DNA from: Prorocentrum cordatum
Taxonomy: Eukaryota; Sar; Dinophyceae; Prorocentrales; Prorocentraceae
NCBI GenBank assembly: GCA_963575745.1
Contig: CAUYUJ010004723.1
Coordinates: 1-64,000 of the forward strand
Direction of reading: 5' to 3'
Length of the DNA stretch: 64,000 nucleotides
Below are positions 55,660 through 64,000 of this stretch, piece after piece. The notes under the pieces were generated by a model. It worked only from the letters and a program-made list of their open reading frames with translations. It ran no database searches and was not told the DNA's origin. Made by a program: the position numbers and the translations under genes. Each line of letters opens with the position of its first letter. Within the stretch, counting starts at the first letter, position 1.

Positions 55660-56290
55660 TGGGCTGAAACCTCCAAGATGGCCCAACATGGCTCCAAGAT
55701 GGCCTCACAGAGCCCAAGAGGGCCTCCAAGATAGCTGAGGATGGCCTCCAACGAGCTTCCAAGAGGCCCCAAGACGGCCTCAAGAGCCACGGAGCCTCCC
55801 AAGGAAGCCCCCACAAGACCCAAACCCTTCCAAATCCTAAGGAACATCTAGATGTTTTGTCTTTTCGTCGTTTCGCTTACGATGGCCTTTCGGGGCCTCA
55901 AAATGGCTCCAAGATTGCCGAAGAGGGCCGAAAGAGGGACCCAAGACGGCCCCAAGAGCGCATCAAGAGCGTCCCAAGAAGGCCCCAAACTGTGATTGCC
56001 CGAGCTGCAGAACGGCAAAGCTAATTGAGGACCCACCTTCTTTAGTCGATGTTCTCCGTTGCACCCAAGGCCCCCACGAGCCCCGAAGGCCCTCCATATG
56101 GCTCCAACGTGACAGCCCCAAGAGCACGTAAGAGCGCCCCCAAGTGGCACCAAGAGGTGATGTTTCGAGCCAAAGATGGGCAACCCGAGTCCGTGCCAGC
56201 TCCCTAGTTTGAACGATGACTCCCAAGATGGCTTCAAGAGGGCTCTCAAGGCCCTCAAAACATATCCTAAGAGACACCCAAGATGACTAA
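55660..56290. repeat. CCAAGATGGCC repeats (reverse orientation of the GGGGCC family)
   Basis: CCAAGATGGCCTCCAAGAGGGC words, with an A-rich island near 55845-55890 (minus: GCGAAACGACGAAAAGACAAAAC). Same family as 5.64-6.9 and 63.5-64.0 kb. Confidence 0.65.
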
Positions 56291-56534
56291 AGAGAGCTCC
56301 CAGCGCCGACTACACGTGGCAGGCGAGAAAGTATACCCGCAAAGGGGTTACGATCGAAGTCGAAGAGAACGTGTATCGCGCACGGTCTTGGGGTAGCTGT
56401 ACATGTTGAAAAACACTCGACGAGACCGGTGCGGCAGTTCGCCGAACTCCTACTGGATTCTTCTGGAGGAACATTGTTTGAAGGTGTTTGACAGGCTTTT
56501 CCCGTGCTCCGGAGGGATGGGGGGGGAGCGAGGA

Positions 56535-57560
56535 AGGTTTTTGGAAGGTTGTTGCAAAAAACCTTCCAACAACCTTTCAACATTGAATGCGATCGCCCAA
56601 TGCATTCCGAAAATCTTCCACGAACCTTCCAAAAACTTTCCAAAACATCTTCGAACAACCATCCAAAAACCTTCCGAGAACCCCCCCGAAAACCTTCCAA
56701 ACACCTTCCAAATACCTTCCAGAAACTTCCAAACACCTTCCAAAACCCTTCCAACAGCCTTCCAAAAACCTTCCAAAAACCTTCTAAAAAAACCTCATGA
56801 CGAAGGCCTCTTGAAGGTTGTAAGAGGTTCCACCGAAAAGATCTTCAGATGAAGGATTCTGGAAGGTATTAGGAAGGTTCTTCCAACAAAACCTGCATGA
56901 AAAGGTTTTGGGGAGGTTGTAGAAAGGCTATCCAGACAAAAACCTTCCTGATAAATGTTATTATGGAAGGTCTTAGGACGGTTCTCCCAACAAACAAACC
57001 CTCCTCGGAAGATTTCTGAAAAGGTTATCTTCCAAACAAAAACCATCATGAGGAAAGTGCTTGGAAGGTTTTAGGAAGGCGCTTCCCCAAACAACTCCTG
57101 AGCAAGATGTTTGGAAGGCTTTATGAAGGTTGTACGACGGTTCTTTCAACCAACCCCTCCTGCGGAAGGGTTGCGGAAGGTTTTAGGAAGGTTCTTCCCA
57201 ACAAAGCCTCCAGATTAAGGTTTCCGGAAAGTTTTAGGAAGGTTCATCCCACAAAAAACTCCCGAGAATGGTTTTTGAAGGTTTAAAAAGGTTCTTCCAA
57301 AAAGACCCTCCTGGGGAAGGTTTTCTGGAAGGTTTGACGAAACTTCTTCCCCCCACACCACAAAAAATCCGGAGGAAGGTTTGCCGAAGGTTTTAGGAAT
57401 CTTCATCACACAAGCCCTCCTGAGGAAGGTTGTCGGGAGGTTCTTCTATGAACCATAATGAGGAAGGTTTTCGGAAGGATTTACAAAGGTTCTTCCAACC
57501 AAACACTCTTGAGGAATCTGTATGGAAAGTTTTCGGAAGGTTCTTCATACAGAAAAACGT
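56535..57560. repeat. AACCTTCC array that flips to GGAAGGTT
   Basis: 56560-56790 is CCTTCCAAAAA in one orientation. From about 56800 the units read GGAAGGTTTTAGGAAGGTTC, i.e. inverted. 56290-56535 shows no gene. The GGAAGG orientation resumes at 60.35-60.75 kb. Confidence 0.85.
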
Positions 57561-57714
57561 GTTTCCTTATGATCGGCGATGACAGGCGTCATGTGGGGGT
57601 ATGACGTAACGCCCCCGCCCCCCGCCGTGTGGCTCCGGCACCACATCCGCGCCCGCGCGCACGACGACGATGATCGACGAGCGACGACGACGACGCCGAC
57701 GACGCGAGCAGCAT

Positions 57715-58000
57715 GTAGGTGGCGATCTGCCCCACAGCGCCTGTGTACACCACAATGATCGCGTGCAGCGCAGCGTTTGTGTGTACTACAGCGCCTGCGT
57801 ACACCGCAACAGCCGTGTGCAACGCAGCGCCTGTGTACACCACGCTGATCGCGTGCACCACAGCGCCGGTCGACACCACAATGCTTACGTGCACCGCAGC
57901 GCCCGTGCACACCACAGCGCCTGTTTACACCACAGCACCCGCGAGCAACGCAGTACTGGTGTACACCAGAGCGCCTACGTGCACAAGTCAGGTAGAAGGA
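57715..58000. repeat. CACCACAGCGCCTGTGTA array, left arm of inverted pair
   Basis: Degenerate units of about 24-30 bp, beginning GTGGCGATCTGCCCCACAGC. The reverse complement of 59530-59815 is the same array with the same starting segment (GTGGCGATCTGCACCACAAC). A CTC tract follows at 58070-58135. Confidence 0.8.
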
Positions 58001-58569
58001 GCATGCCTGTGAGAATCTGCAGCGGATGGCTTTCCGCCACGCCAGGGTAGTGCTGACTTTTCCCGCCTCCACCTCCGCCTCCGCCTCCGCCTCCGCCTCT
58101 TCCTCCTCCTCCTCCTCCTCCTCCTCCTCCTCCCTCACGTTTCCCCCTGTCGTGCGGGTCGGCGCTACAGCGCCCGTGCGCGTATCAGCGTGCATCGCGA
58201 AATGGTGTTTTGAATCCGTCCACTTGGTGCTCGGATGGCCAATTTAGCTGGAGCCTCCTGGACACAAATGGGAAAAGTTAGGATAATGCTCGCGGGTTCC
58301 GGACGACTCGTAGATTCCAGCGGCGCTTTTTTCCATAAGGATTCCTGTCCAAATCCTATATCCGCCGGCCCCCTTGTGGGGCCACCAGGCTGCGAGGCGC
58401 GGGATTCGCAGTTTCCTGTACTAGTTGTAGCTTGTAGTTTCCAGTGTTACAGTTTTGCTTATTGCTGGTTACTGTAGCTAGTTGATTGACCGCGCGAGGG
58501 GGGGGAGGCCCAAACCGGCTTTTTAGCACCCCCTGGGCGCGTTGTCTGAATTGCTGGGGGGGCTCGAAA

Positions 58570-59168
58570 TCGACACCCCTCAGGCAGATCCGCGGGGTCA
58601 GGGTCCAAAAACACAGGGGATTTGCCACATTTCTGAAATTCGGTGCCACCCCTCACGCAGATCCGCGGGGTCAGGGTCCAAAAACACATGGGATTTGCCA
58701 CATTTCTGAAATTCGGTGCCACCCCTCACGCAGATCCGCGGGGTCAGGGTCCAAAAACACATGGATTTGCCACATTTCTGAAATTCGGTGCCACCCCTCA
58801 CGCAGATCCGCGGGGTCAGGGTCCAAAAACACATGGGATTTGCCACATTTCTGAAATTCGGTGCCACCCCTCACGCAGATCCGCGGGGTCAGGGTCCAAA
58901 AACACAGGGGATTTGCCACATTTCTGAAATTCGGTGCCACCCCTCACGCAGATCCGCGGGGTCAGGGTCCAAAAACACAGGGGATTTGCCACATTTCTGA
59001 AATTCGGTGCCACCCCTCACGCAGATCCGCGGGGTCAGGGTCCAAAAACACATGGGATTTGCCACATTTCTGAAATTCGGTGCCACCCCTCACGCAGATC
59101 CGCGGGGTCAGGGTCCAAAAACACATGGGATTTGCCACATTTCTGAAATGCGGTGCCACCCTTCACGC
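58570..59168. repeat. 73-bp tandem array B
   Basis: Eight or so nearly identical units (CACCCCTCACGCAGATCCGC, GGGGTCAGGGTCCAAAAACA, CATGGGATTTGCCACATTTC, TGAAATTCGGTGC). Shadow ORFs recur every 73 bp. High identity between units suggests recent expansion. 58140-58560 holds no recognised gene. Confidence 0.95.
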
Positions 59169-59171
59169 ACA

Positions 59172-59292
59172 TCCATCGCAAGGCGTGGTAGCCCGAACTG
59201 CGAGAATTCCCTCGGCCCTTTAATCGCAAGGTGTGGTAACCAAGCCCGTAAACCATACACGTCTTACCAATCGCCAGGTGTGGTAACCCCTC
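59172..59292. repeat. Three copies of ATCGCAAGGTGTGGTAACC
   Basis: Boxes at about 59173, 59223 and 59271 (about 47-50 bp apart) at the edge of the 73-bp array, with unrelated sequence between. Confidence 0.75.
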
Positions 59293-59529
59293 TTGTGATC
59301 AGTTGGTTTTGCTGATTGCGAATCGGCTTCGCATGAAGTTTCGATACTGCTTCACGACAGCGCCAAGGCCTCATGACTTAGCTCTTCCATGGTCCATTCT
59401 CCGAGACAGGGGGCCGGCGGCAGGGGGCAAGGCCTTACGGATAACACATCTGTTGTCTGTTGAATCCAGAGGAGCTCCATTTTGTCATACTGGTTCTTTA
59501 TCACATCCCACATACAACAATTGTTTTTG

Positions 59530-59815
59530 TTGCACACGGTTGCTGTGGTGCACACAGGCGCCGTGGTGTACGCAGGCGCTGTACTGCACGCAAGCATTGT
59601 GGTGTACACGGGTGCTGTGTTGCAGACAGCTGATGTGGTGTACGCAGGCGCTGTGGTATACACAAGCGTTGTGGTGCCAGACGCTGTGGCACACAATGGC
59701 TCTGTGTTGCACGCGGCTGCTGCGGTGTACATAAGCGGTGTGGTGTACACAAGCGCTGTGGTGCACGCAGGCACTGTGTACACAGGCGTTGTGGTGCAGA
59801 TCGCCACCGACATGC
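59530..59815. repeat. GTGGTGTACGCAGGCGCT array, right arm of inverted pair
   Basis: Inverted relative to 57715-58000. The enclosed 1.5 kb contains the 73-bp array and the three boxes. 59300-59530 shows no gene. Confidence 0.8.
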
Positions 59816-59932
59816 TGTTGCTACCCGTCCTCGGTCATTCCTAGGCATTCCCACAAGCCGCCGGCGCGAAACGTGACGTCATCGGCCCCCTTTCCACCCC
59901 CCTCCCAAATGATTGCTGTCATCGGCCTGGTG

Positions 59933-59936
<4 letters not shown>

Positions 59937-59972
<36 letters not shown>
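59937..59972. repeat. TA dinucleotide tract
   Basis: About 17 TA units. Confidence 0.95.
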
Positions 59973-59977
<5 letters not shown>

Positions 59978-60039
59978 TGTACTCATAAAGAAGGGGGAAA
60001 CAACTAAAAACGGAAAAAAAAACTCCAGCTGCGCCCGCG

Positions 60040-60178
60040 CGCACGACGACGATGAGCGACGGGCGATGAGCGACGAGCGACAACGACGATGACGACGACG
60101 ATGAACGACGATGACGGCGACGATGACGACGACGACGACGACGATAACGACGACGACGACGACGACGACGACAACTGC
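60040..60178. repeat. GAC/GATGAC trinucleotide tract
   Basis: GACGACGACGATGACG words, preceded by GCGCCCGCGCGCACGACGAC, a segment also present at about 57647-57670 in the same orientation. Confidence 0.85.
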
Positions 60179-60344
60179 GGACCAGACTCATATGCGGACA
60201 CTTGTGCGGATCACCATGCGCACGGCGGCAGTGCCCGGAACGCACTGGGGGGGGAACGTTACGTCATAGGGGGGGGGCTGGGGGCCGGGGGCCATAACGC
60301 CCGTCATGCCCCAGGCAATAAAGAAACGGGCTCAACAAACCCTT

Positions 60345-60760
60345 TTGGGGGAGGTTTTTTTGAAGGTGTTAGGGAGGCTCCTCAAACAAAAACTATCGCG
60401 AGGAAAATTCGTTCGGAAGGTTTTAGGAAGGTTCTTCGAACAAAACGCTCCCGATGAAGGCTTTGGGAAGGATTTAGGAAGGCTTTTCCAACAACAAAAC
60501 CTCCTGCTAAGGTATTTGGAAGGTTTAAAGGAGGTTCTTTCAACGAAATCCTCCTGAGGAAGGTTGCTGGAAGGTTTTAAGACAACCCTTCCAAAAGAAA
60601 ACAGTTTGTGATGATGTTTTTTTTGGAGGTTGTCGGGGGGATCTCTTCTCCCGCAATAATAACATTCCTGGGGAAGGTGTTTGGAGGGTTTGAACAAAGT
60701 AAATTTTTGCAAACAAACCGCCCGGATGAGGGTTGGTGGAAGGCCTTATTAGGGAAGCTG
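60345..60760. repeat. GGAAGGTTTTAGGAAGG array, second block
   Basis: Same unit and orientation as 56.8-57.56 kb. It ends at a GCGGCGCGGCGCGG run. Confidence 0.8.
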
Positions 60761-60869
60761 GCGCGGCGCGGCGCGGCACCGGCGCGGGGGGGGGGGGGAA
60801 TGCCAAAGATAAAACGAACAAAAACTCGATCCAGAGCAAACTGCGGATGGAGGCAACCAGTTTGGCTGA

Positions 60870-61910
60870 AGAGGAAGAAGAAGAGACGGATGAGAGGATG
60901 AGGAGGCGGGCACGGAACGCGAGGAAGGGGAAGGGGATGAGTGACGTGAGGAAGGCGAGGAAGAAAGGAACGAGGAATGAGGAAGGAGGAGGAAGAGGAC
61001 GAGGAAGAGAAAGGAACAGCTGAGGTTCACACGAGGAGGAGGAGAAGCAGGACGAGCAGGAAGAGGATCGTTTGAACGATCGTTCGCCGTTGGGAACCAT
61101 TGAAACGCAATCGGTTGGCAATCAATCGATTGGCATGCGACCCATTGGGCTGCAATCGGTTTGGTTGCAACCGACTGCGTCGAAATAGACGTGACAGGAC
61201 TCGATCGGATTGCAGTCAGCCCAGTGGTTTGCAATCTATCGTAGTCCAGCAAGCTGTCAAGCGGATGCCCTCCTGGCCAGTCGGCGAGGAGGCTGAGACG
61301 GAGGAATAAGAGGATGAGGATGACGAAGGCGCTGGGGATAAGGAGGAGGGCGGAGGATGGGGAGGAGGCGGATGAGGAAGAGGAGGAAGATGAGGAGGTG
61401 GGCGAGCAGGACGAGGATGAAGAGAAAAAGGGGGAAGATGCTCATCGGAACGATCACTCGCTACGGGGGCGCGGTGATGTAGGGTCTCTCCGTCCCTCCT
61501 CCACTTCCTCGAATTCCTGCGCCGCACCCTTCGCCAACAAAGCTTGCAGGAGGATGGTCAACAAGTCATGCTGGAAAGCAGTGAGGGTGATGAGGAGGAC
61601 GAGGAAGAGGAGAGGAAACAGGGTGATAGGTAGGAGGAGGAGGAGGAAAACGACGACGACGACGAAGAGGAGAGGGAGCAGGGTGAGGAGGGATGGCTTG
61701 GGGGTGGGGACGCTGAGCTATGGTTGGCGAGGAGGCTGAGGCGGAGGAACAGGAGGATGAGGATGACGAGGCCAAGGACGAGGAAAAGGGGATGGAAAAG
61801 GAGGAGTAGGAGGAGAAGGTGGAGGAGAAGGCGGATCATCGGAGTGATCGCTCGCTGGAGGACGGGGTGCTGGGGGGGGATGAGCACATGTGTATATATA
61901 TATATATATA
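60870..61910. repeat. GA-rich tract with internal duplication
   Basis: GAGGAGGA polypurine repeats with two related segments, GGCGAGGAGGCTGAGACGGA at about 61283 and GGCGAGGAGGCTGAGGCGGA at about 61728. Within it, CAATCGGTTGG-like words repeat at 61105-61180. A possible plus-strand exon (SSNSCAAPFANKACRRMVNK at about 61506-61590) is weakly coding-like and not called. Confidence 0.65.
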
Positions 61911-61953
61911 TACTAGAACCATCGCGCGCGCTTCGCGCGCGCTCAGGTTCAAC
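61891..61953. repeat. TA tract plus perfect CG hairpin, copy 2
   Basis: TA at 61891-61912, stem arms 61923-61930 and 61934-61941, loop CTT. Near-identical to 5543-5604. Confidence 0.85.
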
Positions 61954-62329
61954 CTCAGACCCGGGCAACGTCTGAATGCCGGATTGTGCTGCTGGACAGC
62001 AGGGTGGCATGATGCTCATGTGAGCGGCAGTCTGCTTTAGACAACCAGGGAACCGAAGGCCCCGAGCAACATCAGCCGCGGCATCACCAACACCATAAGC
62101 AATGGGGAAGACGCCCGAGACGACGGAGAATGAGGCCGAGGTGGGACCCGCCGAGTCAACCGGACGAGAAGGGATGACGAAAAAGAGTCCCAACGGCCCT
62201 CGCGGGCGTGAGACGTCAAGGAAGCTCGTTCTGCGAACCCCCTCGTCCCTTTCGGGGCGGGGACCTTCCCCTACCGCCTACCCCTACACCCTCCCCCTGG
62301 ACGAGGGCGTGTGGCGGGCCGGTCGAGCG

Positions 62330-62870
62330 TCAAGGATGGCCCCAGAAGGTTCCAAGAAGGCCCCCAGGAGCCCAAAGATGGGCCTCAAAGATCGTTCAAA
62401 GTGTGCCAAACTGGTTTCAAGATTTCTCCAACACGCCCCCCAAAAGCCTTCAATACCGCCCCCAGACGGCCCGCAGTGCCATCCCAGCACCCCAGGGAAA
62501 CCTCCAAGAAATCAAACTCCTTCCGAAGCGTTCGAAACATTATGATGTTTGCCTCCTCCCAGGGTCGATTATGATCGTTTCTGAAGGCCAGAAGGCGACC
62601 CCAAGATGGGCCCAAGTCGGCCCCCAAAGGGACCCAGCAGGAGCGACATACAGCTCCGAGAGCAGAAGAGACCGCCTCAAGGGTGGCCAAAAAGCGGCCC
62701 AAGAAGTGATTTGTCAGACCCCGATTGGGGCATCCCCCCCTGTCTGATCGATGGCCGTCAAGATGGTTCCAAGAGGGCCCTCAGGCCTCCGAGAGGGGCC
62801 CCAAAGGGCCCCACAGAGCGCCCCAAGAGGGCTTGACGAGGAGCCCAAGAAGGTTGCAGAATGACAAAAT
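62330..62870. repeat. CCCCAAGATGG/CCAAGAGGGCC repeats
   Basis: Same degenerate family as 55.66-56.29 kb, same orientation. A-rich island near 62515-62580. 61955-62330 has no recognised gene. Confidence 0.6.
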
Positions 62871-62884
62871 TATTATTTTTCAAA

Positions 62885-63480
62885 GATTGCCGCGTGGAGG
62901 AAGACTGCTGAATGACGAAGCCCCTCTCATACACGAATTCCCGCATGAAGGGGGCTGCATGACGACAAATCCTTCTCGTACACGGATTGCCGCGTGGAGG
63001 AGGGTGCAGAGAGACAAAACTCTCCTCGTACGCAAATTGTCGCGTGGAGGAGGACTGCGCCTCTCGTGCGCGAATTGTCGTGTGGAGGAGGGCCGCAGAA
63101 TGGCAAATCCCTCTCGTACACGGATTGCCGCGTGGAGGAGGGATGCAGAAACACAAAATCCTCCTCGTACGCCTTTGTGTCGCGTGGAGGAGGACTGCGC
63201 AGTGAAACAAAGCCTCTCGCACGCTGAATGCCGCGTGAAGGAGGGCTGCAGAAAGACGATATCCCTCTTGTACACGGATTGCCGCGTGGAGGAGGGACGC
63301 AAAGAGACATAATCCACCTCGTGCACCTTTTTGTCGCGTGGAGGAGAACTGCGCAGTGTAAGAATCCTCTTTTTTTTCTCTCCCTCTCTCTCTCTCTCTG
63401 AATGCCGCGTGAAGGAGGGCTGCAGAGTGACGATCTCCTCTCGTACACGGGTTGCCGCGTGGATGATTGACGCAAAGAAA
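62885..63480. repeat. 50-bp tandem array
   Basis: Twelve units containing GATTGCCGCGTGGAGGAGGG and a CTCTCGTACAC segment. The CGCGTGG/CGCGTGA box is at 62891, 62942, 62991, 63041, 63079, 63129, 63181, 63232, 63283, 63335, 63406 and 63456; spacing is mostly 49-52 bp with one short and one long interval (the long one holds a CT tract). Confidence 0.9.
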
Positions 63481-64000
63481 CAAAATCCCCCTCTCTTGGG
63501 CAGTCTTGGCTGCTCTTGGGCAGTCTTCAGGCTCTCCTGGGCCGTCTTGAGGTTCTTCTCGAGGCCTCTTCAGCGGTCTTGGGGCGTTCTTCGGGGCGTA
63601 TTCGGCCGTCTTCGAGCGTTGGAAGCTCGAGAACGCGAGAAAGCGAAAAACATTTGAACAAAGAAATCAAGGATATGGGCCTCGTCGAGCTCTCTCAGGA
63701 CGCCTCTCGGAGCTCTCCTTGGAGGGCTCTTGGGCTGTGTATTGGCCGTGTTGGGCCCATCTGGGGCCACATTGGGGCCATCAGGGCCGTCCTGGAGCGC
63801 CTTGGGGCCTCCCGCTACCGCTCTGGGGTCCAGCTTGGGCCTGTCCTGGGGCTCTCTTGGGCCGCCTGATGCTCGTCCTGGGCAATTTTCGAGCTCCCTA
63901 GGGCCGTCTTGGGGCTCTGTTGGGGGCCTCTTCGGTGGTCTTGGGGCGTCTTGGGGGCGTCGTCGGCTCGGAGGCCCTGGAACGCCGAAACCATGTAAAA
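63480..64000. repeat. TCTTGGGGC repeats with A-rich islands
   Basis: Same family as 5.64-6.9 kb. Islands beginning GAGCGTTGGAAGC and CTGGAACGCCGAAACC lie at about 63612 and 63972 (about 360 bp apart). Runs off the window. Confidence 0.7.

Noticed and set aside
62885-63480. CRISPR-like look of the 50-bp array
   Set aside because: Whole units are homologous; there are no unique spacers and no cas genes.

Overview
The window looks like a piece of dinoflagellate nuclear genome. I infer this from retroelement families typical of that group, a Lys-Arg-Pro-Ala-Ala-rich exon, no bacterial-style operons, and an extreme load of micro- and minisatellites. I cannot name the species. I saw no rRNA, tRNA, CRISPR array or complete spliced-leader sequence. 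One 100-base N gap lies at 25607-25706. Most long open frames here are simple repeats read as protein and are not listed as genes.

Layout. 1-10.4 kb is almost all tandem repeat: 72-bp arrays at both 1-398 and 4.92-5.29 kb, a 2.9-kb satellite, boxed repeats, a 73-bp array and a 1-kb hexamer satellite. 10.4-12.3 kb holds exon-like islands on the minus strand (host gene A), one of them a transmembrane segment. 12.7-14.8 kb is the 3' part of a degraded DIRS-like (tyrosine-recombinase) retroelement. 15-19 kb is hairpins and microsatellites. 19.2-26.3 kb contains at least a dozen short exon-like islands on the minus strand (host gene B), separated by polypurine/polypyrimidine and ATGT-type introns. 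27-28 kb has CG-palindrome repeats.

28.1-52.5 kb is a retroelement cluster. It holds a truncated LINE fragment (28.1-28.9, minus), a decayed Ty1/copia element (29.1-38.9, minus) with 117-bp terminal direct repeats inside a CTC microsatellite, a LINE with a restriction-like endonuclease (about 39.5-43.3, minus) bracketed by CCCT repeats, and a long LINE of about 8.8 kb (43.7-52.5, plus) with RanBP2 zinc finger, RNase H, APE-type endonuclease, reverse transcriptase, C2H2 finger and a methyltransferase-like C-terminus. 52.6-53.8 kb is a deletion-riddled echo of that LINE's RNase H region. 54-64 kb returns to satellites, including a 73-bp array, an inverted-repeat pair, a 50-bp array and a roughly 355-bp dispersed unit also present at 6 kb.

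The main observation is that three retroelements of three different classes (DIRS-like, copia, LINE) in about 40 kb each carry a cytosine-methyltransferase-like module. It has a P-x-C-x-x-W type centre, a Glu-x-Pro-like motif and, in two of them, a D-Q-C-x-H-G motif. All three are broken by frameshifts or lost key residues. Retrotransposon-encoded DNA methyltransferases are already known in dinoflagellates; the convergence of three classes in one locus is what deserves checking.
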